The notes beneath the pieces are model-generated. The model was not told where the DNA came from. It was given only the letters and a program-made list of their open reading frames with translations, and made no database searches. A program made the translations under genes and the position numbers. Below, piece by piece: positions 28,001-36,123 of a DNA stretch of 64,000 nucleotides; positions within the stretch are counted from its first letter, which is position 1; every line of letters begins with the position of its first letter. Origin of the DNA: a virus; the IMG/VR virus record IMGVR_UViG_3300045431_000601, positions 42,371 to 106,370 of that record. One strand, given 5' to 3'.

Positions 28001-31000
28001 TGCTGCTGTATATAGACCGGCTTTACCTCCTATTAAGTTTCCTACTTGAGCAGCTGTAGACATACCTATCGTAGCGGAATTTATTGCATCACCAAGCTTC
28101 TGATTGTCTTCAGCCAAAGAAGAAGCGGCGCCTCCCAGAAGAGAGAGGCCTATACTTGCATAGAATAGTTTATCTTTAAATTGTCGTTGACTTTGACTTA
28201 AAGCGTCATCATCAAAAAGATTTCTTCTTGCCCCTTCAATTTTTTGATAAATAGGATTTGCCTGTATTTTTTGTCTTAATGAAGAAGCTGGATTAATTTT
28301 ATTATCAGAGGCCTCGGTTTGTTTAGCTCTTATAATTTCTTTATTTAATTGATATAATTGTTCTGTAGATTTTTTATTTAATTTATTGTTATTAATAATA
28401 TCTTTCAGAATTTGATCATTAGGGGTCAAAGTCCTAGCCTCTTTTTCATAAATTTTAACTAATTCATCGCTAGCTTTTTTAAGTCTTTCGATTTGAGGTA
28501 GTAAAGATGCGCTTACCCCCTTATCTTCAAATCCTCCAATAGAAAAATCAAAATCTGTAGAGGAAGCAAAATTTGGCGTATATTTTTCTTTCCCACTTCC
28601 AGTTTTCATTAAGTTTGCTTTAGAGGCAACTTGTCCTTGATCAATGTGATCATTCTTTATTATTCGATCTGCATTTTTTCCATATTTTGCCGTCTGTTTA
28701 TTATTGGCAACTACTAATGATCCTAAAGTGTCTGACCATAAAACTTCTGGTTGCGCCGTTGGCTCTGCTATCTTTTCTCGATCCATAGCTTTTTTTATAC
28801 TTGAAAAATTAGGAATAAATCCATTAAAAGCTGTGCCAGCGAGACTTGGAGTTTTTGTAGAAGTATTTGAAATCTTTTTTTGGTATCTATTTGGGTGTCT
28901 ATTGGCAATTTTATTTGCCATACTATTTAAGTTTTCTTTAGATAAAGAATTCTTTAAGTCTCCCTCTTCATAATTTAATAATTCATTAGCATTTAAAAAT
29001 GTTCCTGCGATAGCTTTTAGCTCTAAAGCAGTCAAATCAAAGTTTTCTGTCCTATTTTCAGGATAAGCTCCTACAGAAGCCAAAAGCCCTGCTTCAAAAG
29101 CAGATCCAATAAATGAATTAATAGAACTAGAATCCATATTTGAAAGAACTGCAGATTCAAAATTTTTATCCTTTACAATCTTAGGATTTACTCGGTCATC
29201 AATTAAGCTTATAAATTCTTTACTCAAATCTACTATTTGTTTTCTGGCTGTAGAGACTAAATCTTCGCCTATATTAGGTTTGGATTGACCAGGAAATGGG
29301 AAAGTTTGAAAACCTATAGAAGGATTTCCTTCATATTTATCTGCTTGTCCATAAGTTGTTCCGCCCTTAGATTTACCGAAACCTGGATAAACCATTACGT
29401 ATTTAGAGATGTCTTTTGCCCCTTTGGAGCCTCTTTTCATATGAAGATAATAGCCATCTTTTTGTCCCTTTTTAAGAGCAGATGCTTCTTCTTTTCCTTG
29501 AATTGCGTTTTGTAATTTGTTTGTTAAGGCAAGATTATCCCCTCTTCTAGATCTATACCAAACCTTATTATCACTGTAATCAATATCTAAATCGTCTCTA
29601 ATATCGTCTTCAAACGATCTTCCCGAAGAACCAGGCTTAAGTTTATCTTTTATCTTTCCTGTGGACATTACCCATCCGTCTTGATATTGAGATCTATTGA
29701 AATTAGGTATAAAATTATTTTTAGAAAAAACAGAGTATGGATCAAATCCGTGGGTTTTTTCAAAATTCTTTTTATAATTTTCACCCGCTCGACTTTGTTG
29801 CGGTGGCATGATAGCTGGCTGGGAAGCTTTATCAAATCTAACTATAGATTCAGCAGTATTATATAATACATTTCCTTCGCCAGGAATGTTCATATTTTTT
29901 ACTTTTCCAGCTTTATATCCTCCCATCGCGGCGCCAAATATTTCTTCTTTTTCTCTTTCGGAGAAATTAGGAATATAGCCTAATGCACTAGTTTTCACAG
30001 CGGTTCCTCGCATAGGTCCCGAAGTCGGAACAGAAACGCCAGATCTTATCAAACTTTTAGACAATTGTGCAGCCACAGACAATTGTTTTTGCATGGCTAC
30101 GGTTTCTTGCTCAATTAAAGTAAGAATTTGCTTGTGAAGATTTGCGGTATTGCTTGTACCAGAATTAATTTGTTGAATAATTTGAGGATTTTTACCAATA
30201 AGATTTAAAATTTGTGTTTGCAAACTTTGTTGTTCTGCATTTTTTGCATTAATACCAGACAAACTTTTAAAGGCGTCCGCAGAATAAGTAATTAGTCTTT
30301 CAAAGATTTTTACTAACCCTAAAGTCCCTAAGACAAGGCCTGGTCCAGATAGAAAATTACCTAAACCAGTAGATATTGCTTTTCCTATTTTTGTACCTAC
30401 TCCTTCGCTTTCTCCTTCTTGGAAACCTTCTAATCCAGAGTTTATAAAAGTTAATAAATTTTTTATAACTGGTGCAAATGCTTTTTCTCCAAATTGAGCC
30501 CCAGATTTATTTAAATTTACTAAAGTTTTATTAAATAACGCACTAATAGTTGTATTTAACTCTTCATTTCTTAAGTTTGCTTGATTAGCTGCTTGAGAGG
30601 ATATGTTTAAAGCTCTACCAAATATAGAATACTCTTTACTTAGATCAGATATTGCTGCTTTTAAAATATTGATTTGATATACGCCTCCGACTAATTCAGC
30701 TACTTGAGACTGTTGACTATCGCTTAGAGTGTCATAAGTAGAAGCTAATTGAGAGAGTATTTGTATCAAAGGCCTTGTCCCACCTTCTGCAGTTTTTGTA
30801 GCTACTCCAATCGCTTCTAAACCCTCTAAAACTTGTGGTCTTTGAACACGAGTAAAAATTGTTTTAAAAGAGTTTCCTATAACAGATCCGCCTCTAGAAG
30901 TGATTTGTTGAGCACTTGTTACTAAGCTTATTAATTCATCTATACTTACTCCTGCGTCTTGGGCGGTACTACCTACTCTTTTTACGGCTTCGGCTAAATC

Positions 31001-31612
31001 TGCAGAGCTTACAGCGAAAGCTGCATCAACCGCCGCAAATTTATTTATTAACTGATTAGAATCTAATGTCGTTTTATTAAAAGAATTTAAAGCCGCTGTA
31101 ATTGCTTCTACGCTTTTAGCTGTATCTAATCCGCTTAGTCTAGATAAGATTAAAGCATCGCTAGTTCTTTTTAGCGTTTCTTCCACAGAAAGACCTTGTC
31201 GAGAAAGTTCTGTAGCAGCTTTAGCTACTTCTGAAAAAGATTGAGCAGTGCTCTGAGCTATAGAAAATAATCCATCTCCAAAACTAGACAATTGTTTATC
31301 TGAAACGTTTAATATTACATTGATATCTTTTAAGCTTTTTTCTAATTGTACAGTATTACCTATCATAGTTTCAAATGCTTTTTGTACCGCGTAAATTGCA
31401 CCAGCCGAAGCACCGAATGCGATAACACGAGCGTTAGACGCGGCTAGAGACTTTTCAAATTCGCCTAATTGACCATTAATTTTCCCTAAAGGTTGTGAAA
31501 AACCTTTAGTATTAAGAGTTAAAGCCTGATTAGCTACTCTCTGTATTTCTTTTTCTATAGGCTTTGTATTGCCTAATACATCCAGTATAATCCTGTCATT
31601 ACCTTCTGCCAT
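25037..31612 (-). CDS. Tail tape measure protein
   Basis: 2191 aa, by far the longest gene. Residues ~1-400 match the TP901/TIGR01760 tape measure core: SLAASNARVIAFGASAGAIYAVQ, VAKAATELSRQGLSVEETL, DLAEAVKRVGSTAQDAGVSIDELISLV and the RGGSVIGNSFKTIFTRVQ region. Hydrophobic segments occur near 425 (LVLGTLGLVKIFERLI) and ~1180-1240 (YASIGLSLLGGA; GLYTAAIGTAISSLVSI). Between ~540 and 1100 there are four 'PNF' modules (GYIPNFSE, NFIPNFNR, GFIPNFSS, YTPNFAS), with globular sequence between them. The rest is coiled coil. At about 1.5 angstrom per residue the tail would be near 330 nm. It sets tail length and is ejected with the DNA. GAGG precedes the ATG. Confidence 0.95.
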   Translation of the reverse strand: MAEGNDRIILDVLGNTKPIEKEIQRVANQALTLNTKGFSQPLGKINGQLGEFEKSLAASNARVIAFGASAGAIYAVQKAFETMIGNTVQLEKSLKDINVILNVSDKQLSSFGDGLFSIAQSTAQSFSEVAKAATELSRQGLSVEETLKRTSDALILSRLSGLDTAKSVEAITAALNSFNKTTLDSNQLINKFAAVDAAFAVSSADLAEAVKRVGSTAQDAGVSIDELISLVTSAQQITSRGGSVIGNSFKTIFTRVQRPQVLEGLEAIGVATKTAEGGTRPLIQILSQLASTYDTLSDSQQSQVAELVGGVYQINILKAAISDLSKEYSIFGRALNISSQAANQANLRNEELNTTISALFNKTLVNLNKSGAQFGEKAFAPVIKNLLTFINSGLEGFQEGESEGVGTKIGKAISTGLGNFLSGPGLVLGTLGLVKIFERLITYSADAFKSLSGINAKNAEQQSLQTQILNLIGKNPQIIQQINSGTSNTANLHKQILTLIEQETVAMQKQLSVAAQLSKSLIRSGVSVPTSGPMRGTAVKTSALGYIPNFSEREKEEIFGAAMGGYKAGKVKNMNIPGEGNVLYNTAESIVRFDKASQPAIMPPQQSRAGENYKKNFEKTHGFDPYSVFSKNNFIPNFNRSQYQDGWVMSTGKIKDKLKPGSSGRSFEDDIRDDLDIDYSDNKVWYRSRRGDNLALTNKLQNAIQGKEEASALKKGQKDGYYLHMKRGSKGAKDISKYVMVYPGFGKSKGGTTYGQADKYEGNPSIGFQTFPFPGQSKPNIGEDLVSTARKQIVDLSKEFISLIDDRVNPKIVKDKNFESAVLSNMDSSSINSFIGSAFEAGLLASVGAYPENRTENFDLTALELKAIAGTFLNANELLNYEEGDLKNSLSKENLNSMANKIANRHPNRYQKKISNTSTKTPSLAGTAFNGFIPNFSSIKKAMDREKIAEPTAQPEVLWSDTLGSLVVANNKQTAKYGKNADRIIKNDHIDQGQVASKANLMKTGSGKEKYTPNFASSTDFDFSIGGFEDKGVSASLLPQIERLKKASDELVKIYEKEARTLTPNDQILKDIINNNKLNKKSTEQLYQLNKEIIRAKQTEASDNKINPASSLRQKIQANPIYQKIEGARRNLFDDDALSQSQRQFKDKLFYASIGLSLLGGAASSLAEDNQKLGDAINSATIGMSTAAQVGNLIGGKAGLYTAAIGTAISSLVSISNYISNQKDKFDKLVQERTQRASDFGGAFPKYSEALQKFNDASTDPKTSSETLQNLQEKMYSAAQGLPDAYRSQLLAINSFTALQEKGVEIQEKLNKEKDNADFASRMQGRVDSNAEAFKNVLAALTPLTKSPTFKSSEATQYGQKMAGDLSLDQRKNFESIISNIANKASTQGSTRSARDILTEQLTQNPTFLKTYGVNQELTEPIENLAFKANALGVGDEESVRKVIRSFIDSILEGQKDLQTAKNLEKEREKQISVLLKAEEATKRATEQTNLFREALNRTTENAVLNSSFDQQYQNQTEYNKYDLAIKKSKMNLDYNQPFLSEESIAQQNFSLGEKERQANLLFNSKKLETEAVKSMVSQVLKNVDKIKQSGDEVQGTQDLERISQFKNSILELQKSNLNPKQFQESLLQQFSKTFGKDEQGNLADLMSSSDATLQQMVSEIKSLHQTTNQEKALAQAQLEIQKKMAQRDRDIKAFGGIDGGIQPMGAYSQLIDEFMNFSRAAGDSYAPQSIRDQGTLGSIKSAQELLGGAGIFTNDRGLRQLAINARSRQINSDARALAASAPPELARYFFEAQARSKDIATQQVDNMMKNFEADENGDSNIDINEIRNALDELDLSSLNSRLGNNTISTDENTDAIKKLTASIEASKIKEKEAKREQEGIEKITGIDYQIKALEEKKRAYETDPTIDKTIKESKSQELLNQIRELQERKADLETQYGIPTPTSYAQSASIPQALQQSAPPKTTTSNNTALNQGVASAQEESSEQVMINGKPIPRSQWNTAFKDDTRPDWTTAKDTLSKEYPLPLNLGEEARQEEKRRTENERRKQELFNSMNGFNRSSLDYESWKNQSQPFESKPFYENDDKNRKKYIQPFESKSGGQSSSQDLNLNVNQDPMEVRMGSMDVNVRAEPWKVELDSGTLDNISEELLSKVEQRVTKTEEALTQKLEDLKRDANEKFRSLGIASPPSKGKFA

Positions 31613-31631
31613 AAAAATACCTCTTACAGTA

Positions 31632-31637
31632 TTACAC
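31632..31637 (-). promoter_or_regulatory. GTGTAA late-gene motif before the tape measure gene
   Basis: AATATAGTGTAA on the minus strand, 19 nt before the ATG at 31612, with a GAGG ribosome site in between. Confidence 0.5.
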
Positions 31638-31641
31638 TATA

Positions 31642-32664
31642 TTATTTTTGTTCGTGCAATTTTATTAGTTCTGCAAAAGATAAATCTTTACCCGCTTTTT
31701 TGGCTTCTTCTTGAAGATCTATAATCTTTGCCGAAGGATCTTGTGAGCGGACCATCTTCTCTATCTCCTCTTTAGAGGCGCCTATATAAGTTGTGCCAGT
31801 TCGATCCTTTATTTTTGTTTTTTTATTGAAGATCTTATCGTAGTCTTCTTTGCTCTCATACCAAGCCAATAGTTCGTCCATGCTGTCATAGTCTGTGGGT
31901 AAAACTACTTTTGAAGAAGCAAGATAATTTTTAAAATATTTGCCATAAGCAAAAAGGTCTAATTGGTTCCTAGATAATTCTACTATTGGTTTACCATAGA
32001 AAATTATAGGATCATCTTCGCATAAATAAAAATTATTAGAAAAAAATACAGAAATTGATATTTTTTTTATATTTTTTTCGTTTATCTCTTGGTTGTATTT
32101 ATTATATATAAATAGATAATTAGACAAAATATTAGGTTCAACTTCCTCAAAAGCTTTCTTATTTTTAAAACACCTTTCATAAAAATTTTTATCTTTAAAA
32201 AAAGACAGATATATCACATACTCATTGGCTTTTTGCAAAGCAAAAGACTCACAGGTCAACCCAATTGCTTCTTCTCTTTCTTTTCTTAATTCTTTCGACT
32301 TTTTTTCTAAGTCTTCAATATCTTTCTTAAATTGCTCTATTTGTTTTTTTATGACAAGATTTTTTATCGTTAATTGATTATGCTTTATTTTTTCTTCTAT
32401 GCTTTTTATTTCTTCATCTTTTTCTAAAGACCATAGGTTTTTTTCTATTAATAGACTAAGTTTTTCTTTCTCTTCTAAGAGACCTTTGGCTTTAGATTTT
32501 GCAAAGTATTCTTCATAAATTTCATATATTTCATTAAACTCAGATTCCTTAAGATGCTTTAGATATATATTTTCTTTCTTGAAAAAGAATCTAGAATATC
32601 CATCTATTATATTTTTATATATTTTTTTAAGAAAAAATGTTTCTTTTTGAAACTCATTATTCAC
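31642..32664 (-). CDS. Coiled-coil protein upstream of tape measure (tail assembly candidate)
   Basis: 340 aa, GTG start (GTG AAT AAT GAG) overlapping the previous stop by 8 bp. Residues ~60-150 are a long Lys/Glu coiled coil (EEKEKLSLLIEKNLWSLEKDEE; KKQIEQFKKDIEDLEKKSKELRK). The N-terminus is aromatic and basic (KIYKNIIDGYSRFFFKKENIYL), and the C-terminal third has LLAWYESKEDYDKIF and a Lys/Glu tail. It occupies the slot between tail tube and tape measure where tail assembly chaperones lie, often joined by a frameshift. Here two complete ORFs with an overlap are seen and no obvious slippery heptamer. Chaperone role is inference from position. Confidence 0.5.
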   Translation of the reverse strand: MNNEFQKETFFLKKIYKNIIDGYSRFFFKKENIYLKHLKESEFNEIYEIYEEYFAKSKAKGLLEEKEKLSLLIEKNLWSLEKDEEIKSIEEKIKHNQLTIKNLVIKKQIEQFKKDIEDLEKKSKELRKEREEAIGLTCESFALQKANEYVIYLSFFKDKNFYERCFKNKKAFEEVEPNILSNYLFIYNKYNQEINEKNIKKISISVFFSNNFYLCEDDPIIFYGKPIVELSRNQLDLFAYGKYFKNYLASSKVVLPTDYDSMDELLAWYESKEDYDKIFNKKTKIKDRTGTTYIGASKEEIEKMVRSQDPSAKIIDLQEEAKKAGKDLSFAELIKLHEQK

Positions 32665-33451
32665 TTGTCAATTCTGTCTCAGGCAAGCTTAATTCTGGGT
32701 TATCATAGACTTTTTCAAAAGATTTAAAATCATCTTCTGATGATATTCGCCCCATATACCATAAACTTATAAAATAAGCAGATTTTTTTATAACTCCCTT
32801 TAAAAAGAAATCATCATTTTCTTCTACTAAATCATATTCATTTAACTTTTGATCGAACGTGATTCCTTGGAATAAGGATTTAAAGTCTTTCTTCTCTTCG
32901 TTTTCAGTACTATAAATTAAATTTAAAACCCACCACATAATTGTTTTATTTCTTGCTCTATTTTCTGCGGTCTGATCAAAAAGACTAGATTGGTAAATTT
33001 CTATTTCTTGTAATTCTTTTTTAATCTCTAAAATTTCTCCTAAAACTTTATCGCTTTGGGCTTTTCTATCGCTTTCTGGTAGTTTTTCTAAATTAATTTC
33101 TAATTTCTCTAATTCGTTTTGTTTTCTGTATAGATTTACATATAATACGGCGTATCTCTTCTTTTCTGGTTCACTCATTGCTCCGCCGTCATCTTGATAT
33201 CTTTTCGCAAGAAGGGATCTCGTAAGCATTCCTGCCTTTATCCCTTCCGACATATTAACTGCGTAATAAAGCTCTGCTTCGTCAAACATTTTACGAGTAG
33301 GCTTTACTAATCTAAAGTGAACGGGTTTCTGAACTTTTTCTTTTTTTATAGTTTTTATTTCTTCGCCTTTTTCATTTTTAGATACAGAAGTTACGTCTAT
33401 TTCTATTTCTTTATTCATCGTAAATTCGTACATATATTTTTGTGGATTCAT
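32657..33451 (-). CDS. Tail assembly chaperone candidate
   Basis: 264 aa. The N-terminal ~60 residues are basic beta sequence (YEFTMNKEIEIDVTSVSKNEKGEEIKTIK), then FRLVKPTRKMFDEAELYYAVNMSEGIKAGMLTRSLLAKRY, a pattern like 'tail assembly chaperone' proteins of long-tailed phages in which a short beta part is followed by helices. A coiled coil (NELEKLEINLEKLPES) and a helical domain (RNKTIMWWVLNLIYSTENEEK, LKGVIKKSAYFISLWYMG) follow. Acidic end. It is two genes before the tape measure, consistent with wrapping it before tube assembly. Moderately sure. Confidence 0.55.
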   Translation of the reverse strand: MNPQKYMYEFTMNKEIEIDVTSVSKNEKGEEIKTIKKEKVQKPVHFRLVKPTRKMFDEAELYYAVNMSEGIKAGMLTRSLLAKRYQDDGGAMSEPEKKRYAVLYVNLYRKQNELEKLEINLEKLPESDRKAQSDKVLGEILEIKKELQEIEIYQSSLFDQTAENRARNKTIMWWVLNLIYSTENEEKKDFKSLFQGITFDQKLNEYDLVEENDDFFLKGVIKKSAYFISLWYMGRISSEDDFKSFEKVYDNPELSLPETELTSE

Positions 33452-33460
33452 ATTTTTTTC

Positions 33461-33721
33461 TTATTTAATAAAATTATCTATCAAAGCCTTTGTTTTTTTA
33501 AAATTAGCTCTTCCACCAATAGTAGCTATAAAGTCTTTCTGCTTGTCTTCTGACCATGCTTTATATTTTTCTAGACCTTTAGAAATAAAACAATCAATGC
33601 TTTCTCCAGTAAAATTAAATTTTTCTTTTAAAGCTTTTTGTATAGATTGTAAACTTAAATTATAATTTATAACCTCTTCAATATTATAATTGAATATTCT
33701 TTTGCCTTTAAATCTATTCAT
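33461..33721 (-). CDS. Small protein of the tail assembly region
   Basis: 86 aa, unrecognised. MNRFKGKRIFNYNIEEVINYNLSLQSIQKALKEKFN is a basic start and a helix; IDCFISKGLEKYKAWSEDKQKDFIATIGG and KTKALIDNFIK follow. Its ATG overlaps the stop of the upstream small gene by 4 bp, and the tail chaperone candidate begins 9 bp downstream, so all four genes here are one translational unit. No membrane segment or metal site. Confidence 0.5.
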   Translation of the reverse strand: MNRFKGKRIFNYNIEEVINYNLSLQSIQKALKEKFNFTGESIDCFISKGLEKYKAWSEDKQKDFIATIGGRANFKKTKALIDNFIK

Positions 33722-34008
33722 GTCTTTATTTTTAATTCTAAATAACTTAGGTTTTTCTCTATCTCTCGGATAGTTTCATTACCTAAATCTAGAATCCTTT
33801 TTCTTATATAATTATATCTGTTTTCGTCAAAATAATCAATATTTTCTAAATCTTTTGTACTAACAAGTTTATTTAATTTATTGAGCATATTTATATGCTC
33901 TTCTTGCAAATCTTCTATTACATTAAGATATCTTTTGTATAAAGAGATAATATTTCTATTAATTTGAAATAAAATATACTCCTTGACCTTTGTTTGATCA
34001 GAATCCAT
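33718..34008 (-). CDS. Small helical protein, first gene after the tail tube terminator
   Basis: 96 aa, unrecognised; almost all helix: VKEYILFQINRNIISLYKRYLNVIEDLQEEHINMLNKL and RYNYIRKRILDLGNETIREIEKNLSYLELK. It begins behind the terminator that ends the tail tube transcript; an AGTGTAA motif and AAGGAA ribosome site precede its ATG, so it likely starts a new transcript that runs into the tape measure region. A tail assembly helper is a guess by position. Confidence 0.5.
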   Translation of the reverse strand: MDSDQTKVKEYILFQINRNIISLYKRYLNVIEDLQEEHINMLNKLNKLVSTKDLENIDYFDENRYNYIRKRILDLGNETIREIEKNLSYLELKIKT

Positions 34009-34032
34009 AATTTCCTTTTGCCTTAAAAAGAA

Positions 34033-34038
34033 TTACAC
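34033..34038 (-). promoter_or_regulatory. GTGTAA late-gene motif before the tail assembly genes
   Basis: TTTTTAGTGTAA on the minus strand, 24 nt before the ATG at 34008. The T-run of the terminator at 34043-34062 runs directly into the motif, so termination of one unit and start of the next may be packed into 30 bp. Confidence 0.5.
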
Positions 34039-34042
34039 TAAA

Positions 34043-34062
34043 AAACCCGCATATGCGGGTTT
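34043..34062 (-). terminator. Intrinsic terminator after the tail tube gene
   Basis: A perfect 20-bp palindrome with arms AAACCCGCAT / ATGCGGGTTT, followed on the minus strand by a run of T. It lies downstream of the tail tube stop codon and upstream of the tail assembly genes, so it should end the tail tube mRNA and let it be made in excess. Confidence 0.85.
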
Positions 34063-34082
34063 CTCAGTATATTTATATTATA

Positions 34083-34160
34083 ACCCACCCCACCGGCGTC
34101 CCCGACCCCACCCTCGCCCGCGCCATCTTCACCGTCCCCGCCGATTTCCAGGTCAACACC
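34083..34160. other. GC-rich island of foreign composition
   Basis: 56 of the 80 bases at 34081-34160 are G or C, in an otherwise AT-rich genome. Read on the plus strand from the ATG at 34053 it gives a 41-codon frame whose GC-rich part has G or C at the third position in 25 of 26 codons (THPTGVPDPTLARAIFTVPA...), as in coding DNA of a high-GC genome. It lies between the tail tube stop and its terminator, so it would be in the 3' untranslated part of that mRNA. No recognisable product; likely a captured fragment. Confidence 0.6.
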
Positions 34161-34162
34161 AT

Positions 34163-34190
34163 AACTTTTAACTTTTAACTTTTAACTTTT
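34163..34190. repeat. Heptamer tandem repeat (AACTTTT x4)
   Basis: Four perfect units of AACTTTT. The tail tube stop codon (TAA at 34182-34184, minus strand) lies inside it. A 7-bp unit containing TAA/TTA puts a stop in all three frames of both strands. It abuts the GC-rich island. Confidence 0.9.
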
Positions 34191-35225
34191 AGTAATAAAC
34201 AAACCATTTTCAGAATCTGATGGTCCGCCTACCTGCGCAGAGAAAGCAAGCGAGACAGTCTTATTCTCTCCAATAGAAGAAGAGAATGATTGACTATCAA
34301 GTTTAGCGCCTTTCAATTCGTATTTTAGATTTGAAGCGCCACTTTTTGTTTTGAATTCTACGCTTATTGTATATTTAGCGCTATCTTCCTTTACGATTTC
34401 AGCCAAAGAGCCAGCCTCTGTATCAGACACAACGGCTTCAAATTCCGCTGTAACTGTAACAGGATAATCGACTTCTTTAGTAAATGCAAATTTACTACCA
34501 AGCTTTTGAATATCTTCTCGATTTAATTCTAAGCTTATTGAAGCATTTTGAACTTTAAGGTCTTTAACACCTTTTGTCCCATTGATTGTAACACTTACGT
34601 CACCAGGCCTTAAAGCTTTAATATCGTTATCGGTATCTGATACAGCAAGAGGTAGGGTAATTTTATTTGTGGTATTTTCTAAACCAGTCTCTGGCTCCAC
34701 ATTAGGAGCAACTATTTCGGACGCACTGGTGTAGAATTTCATGTTCAAGCCTTCTACGCTGACTGTAGCCGTTGGCAGAGATCCTACTGCGGCTTCTACA
34801 GAGTATGAAGTCATGAATCCATTTCCAATGCCTATAACGCTTCTTCCAGAACCTGCTTCGGTTTGGTTTTGGTTTTGGTTTTGATCTTTACCAGCAGAAG
34901 ATATACCGATAAAATAATTTTTGGTGTCTTCAGTTCCGTCGAGAATATTTTTTAAAACCCCTTCTGAGGAAGACAGATGGAATCCTAATTCTGTTTCATT
35001 ATTACCACTAGTTAAATAATAAGAAAACTCTAAGTTGACAGTTGGCTGTTCGAGAATGATTCTATCAATAGCGGCCAATTCACCGTATTGATTTACGTCT
35101 TGGCGCGTAATATTAAAATCATAATTTGCACTTTGAATTCTGTGCAATTGTTTTGGATTTACTTCTGGTGTTAGAGGCCCTACAAAAAGGGCTTCGCTTT
35201 GATAAATTACTCTGTTTCTTGGCAT
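34182..35225 (-). CDS. Major tail tube protein
   Basis: 347 aa. The N-terminal part has the pattern of long-tailed phage tube proteins: SANYDFNITRQDVNQYGELAAIDRIILE then PTVNLEFSYYLT, and GNGFMTSYSVEAAVGSLPTATVSVEGL. A low-complexity QNQNQNQ turn occurs near 117, and the C-terminal ~130 residues (VTINGTKGVKDLKVQNASISLEL...) suggest a second beta-sandwich, perhaps an Ig-like decoration. It has a strong Shine-Dalgarno AAGGAGA, its own 61-bp upstream gap and a terminator behind it, all fitting high expression. No sheath gene follows, so the tail is non-contractile. Confidence 0.85.
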   Translation of the reverse strand: MPRNRVIYQSEALFVGPLTPEVNPKQLHRIQSANYDFNITRQDVNQYGELAAIDRIILEQPTVNLEFSYYLTSGNNETELGFHLSSSEGVLKNILDGTEDTKNYFIGISSAGKDQNQNQNQTEAGSGRSVIGIGNGFMTSYSVEAAVGSLPTATVSVEGLNMKFYTSASEIVAPNVEPETGLENTTNKITLPLAVSDTDNDIKALRPGDVSVTINGTKGVKDLKVQNASISLELNREDIQKLGSKFAFTKEVDYPVTVTAEFEAVVSDTEAGSLAEIVKEDSAKYTISVEFKTKSGASNLKYELKGAKLDSQSFSSSIGENKTVSLAFSAQVGGPSDSENGLFITKS

Positions 35226-35286
35226 ATGTTTCTCCTTAAAATCTACATATTATTACATCTTAAATAAGATATTGAGAAATTATATT

Positions 35287-36123
35287 TTATGCTTTTCTTA
35301 TTTTACTTACGATAATGTCGGCTACAGCAGGAAATACGCTTGGATTTAGCTTATTATCAAAATTAACTATTTTACTTATATTAATATCTTTTATAAAAAA
35401 AGCCTTATTATCTAATGATTTACCATCAATTAAGCCTTCATAATTAAAGTAGCCATTATTGACGCATCCATAGCTATTAAATGGAGACTCATGTTTTTCT
35501 ATTAAAGGTATATAATGACTATTTAAATCTCTTAAAATGGCGCATACGGCGTCTAAATTAAAGGAAGAATCTGCCAGAATCATTAATCTTAGATCTATTT
35601 CTGTATCAGAAAAACCGTCTAATGTAAAATCAATATTTCTTGTACCATTATTTTTTATAAAAATTGCTGGATAGGTTATAGCGTTTGGAGCTATACCAGT
35701 CATAGTTTGGATAGTTTTTGGACGAATATCGTACTTACCCTCAAATAATAGCTCTTCGTCAGGTTTATTTGTTAAATATATATTAAAATCTTTTATAGCA
35801 TATCTTCCGCTTATTTCTCCCTGAACAGGAGAAGTAAAATATGCTTGCCCTTGAGTGGGATTAATTCCGCTTAAGTTATTCTGGCCTATATTTGTAAATT
35901 GTCCATTAATATATAAGCCAGATAGTAAATCAGCCCCTTCTATAGAAGAGTCTGCTACAATTTGTTTAAATGGTAAAGCATAAGTTATAAGATTATTATA
36001 AAGATTATTCGTAGGATAAAATTTTGTTTGGACATTAGAAAATGCTTGCGCCTTATTCATAATTTTATTATCAAGCCACATCATTGCGCTGGATAGTAAT
36101 ATATTATCAAGTTGAGGAATCAT
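35287..36123 (-). CDS. Tail completion / tail terminator-like structural protein
   Basis: 278 aa, not assigned to a family. It sits between the neck gene and the tail tube gene, where the tail terminator lies in siphoviruses. Sequence: a helical start (MIPQLDNILLSSAMMWLDNKIMNKAQAF) followed by beta sequence (YAIKDFNIYLTNKPDEELLFEGKYDI; IFIKNNGTRNIDFTLDGFSDTEIDLRLMILA). It is longer than common terminators (~130-180 aa), so an extra domain or another role is possible. Overlap of 4 bp with the upstream gene. Confidence 0.45.
   Translation of the reverse strand: MIPQLDNILLSSAMMWLDNKIMNKAQAFSNVQTKFYPTNNLYNNLITYALPFKQIVADSSIEGADLLSGLYINGQFTNIGQNNLSGINPTQGQAYFTSPVQGEISGRYAIKDFNIYLTNKPDEELLFEGKYDIRPKTIQTMTGIAPNAITYPAIFIKNNGTRNIDFTLDGFSDTEIDLRLMILADSSFNLDAVCAILRDLNSHYIPLIEKHESPFNSYGCVNNGYFNYEGLIDGKSLDNKAFFIKDINISKIVNFDNKLNPSVFPAVADIIVSKIRKA

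Noticed and set aside
31642-33451. Programmed frameshift joining the two tail assembly genes before the tape measure
   Set aside because: An 8-bp overlap with a GTG start explains the arrangement and I found no slippery heptamer; not excluded but not supported.
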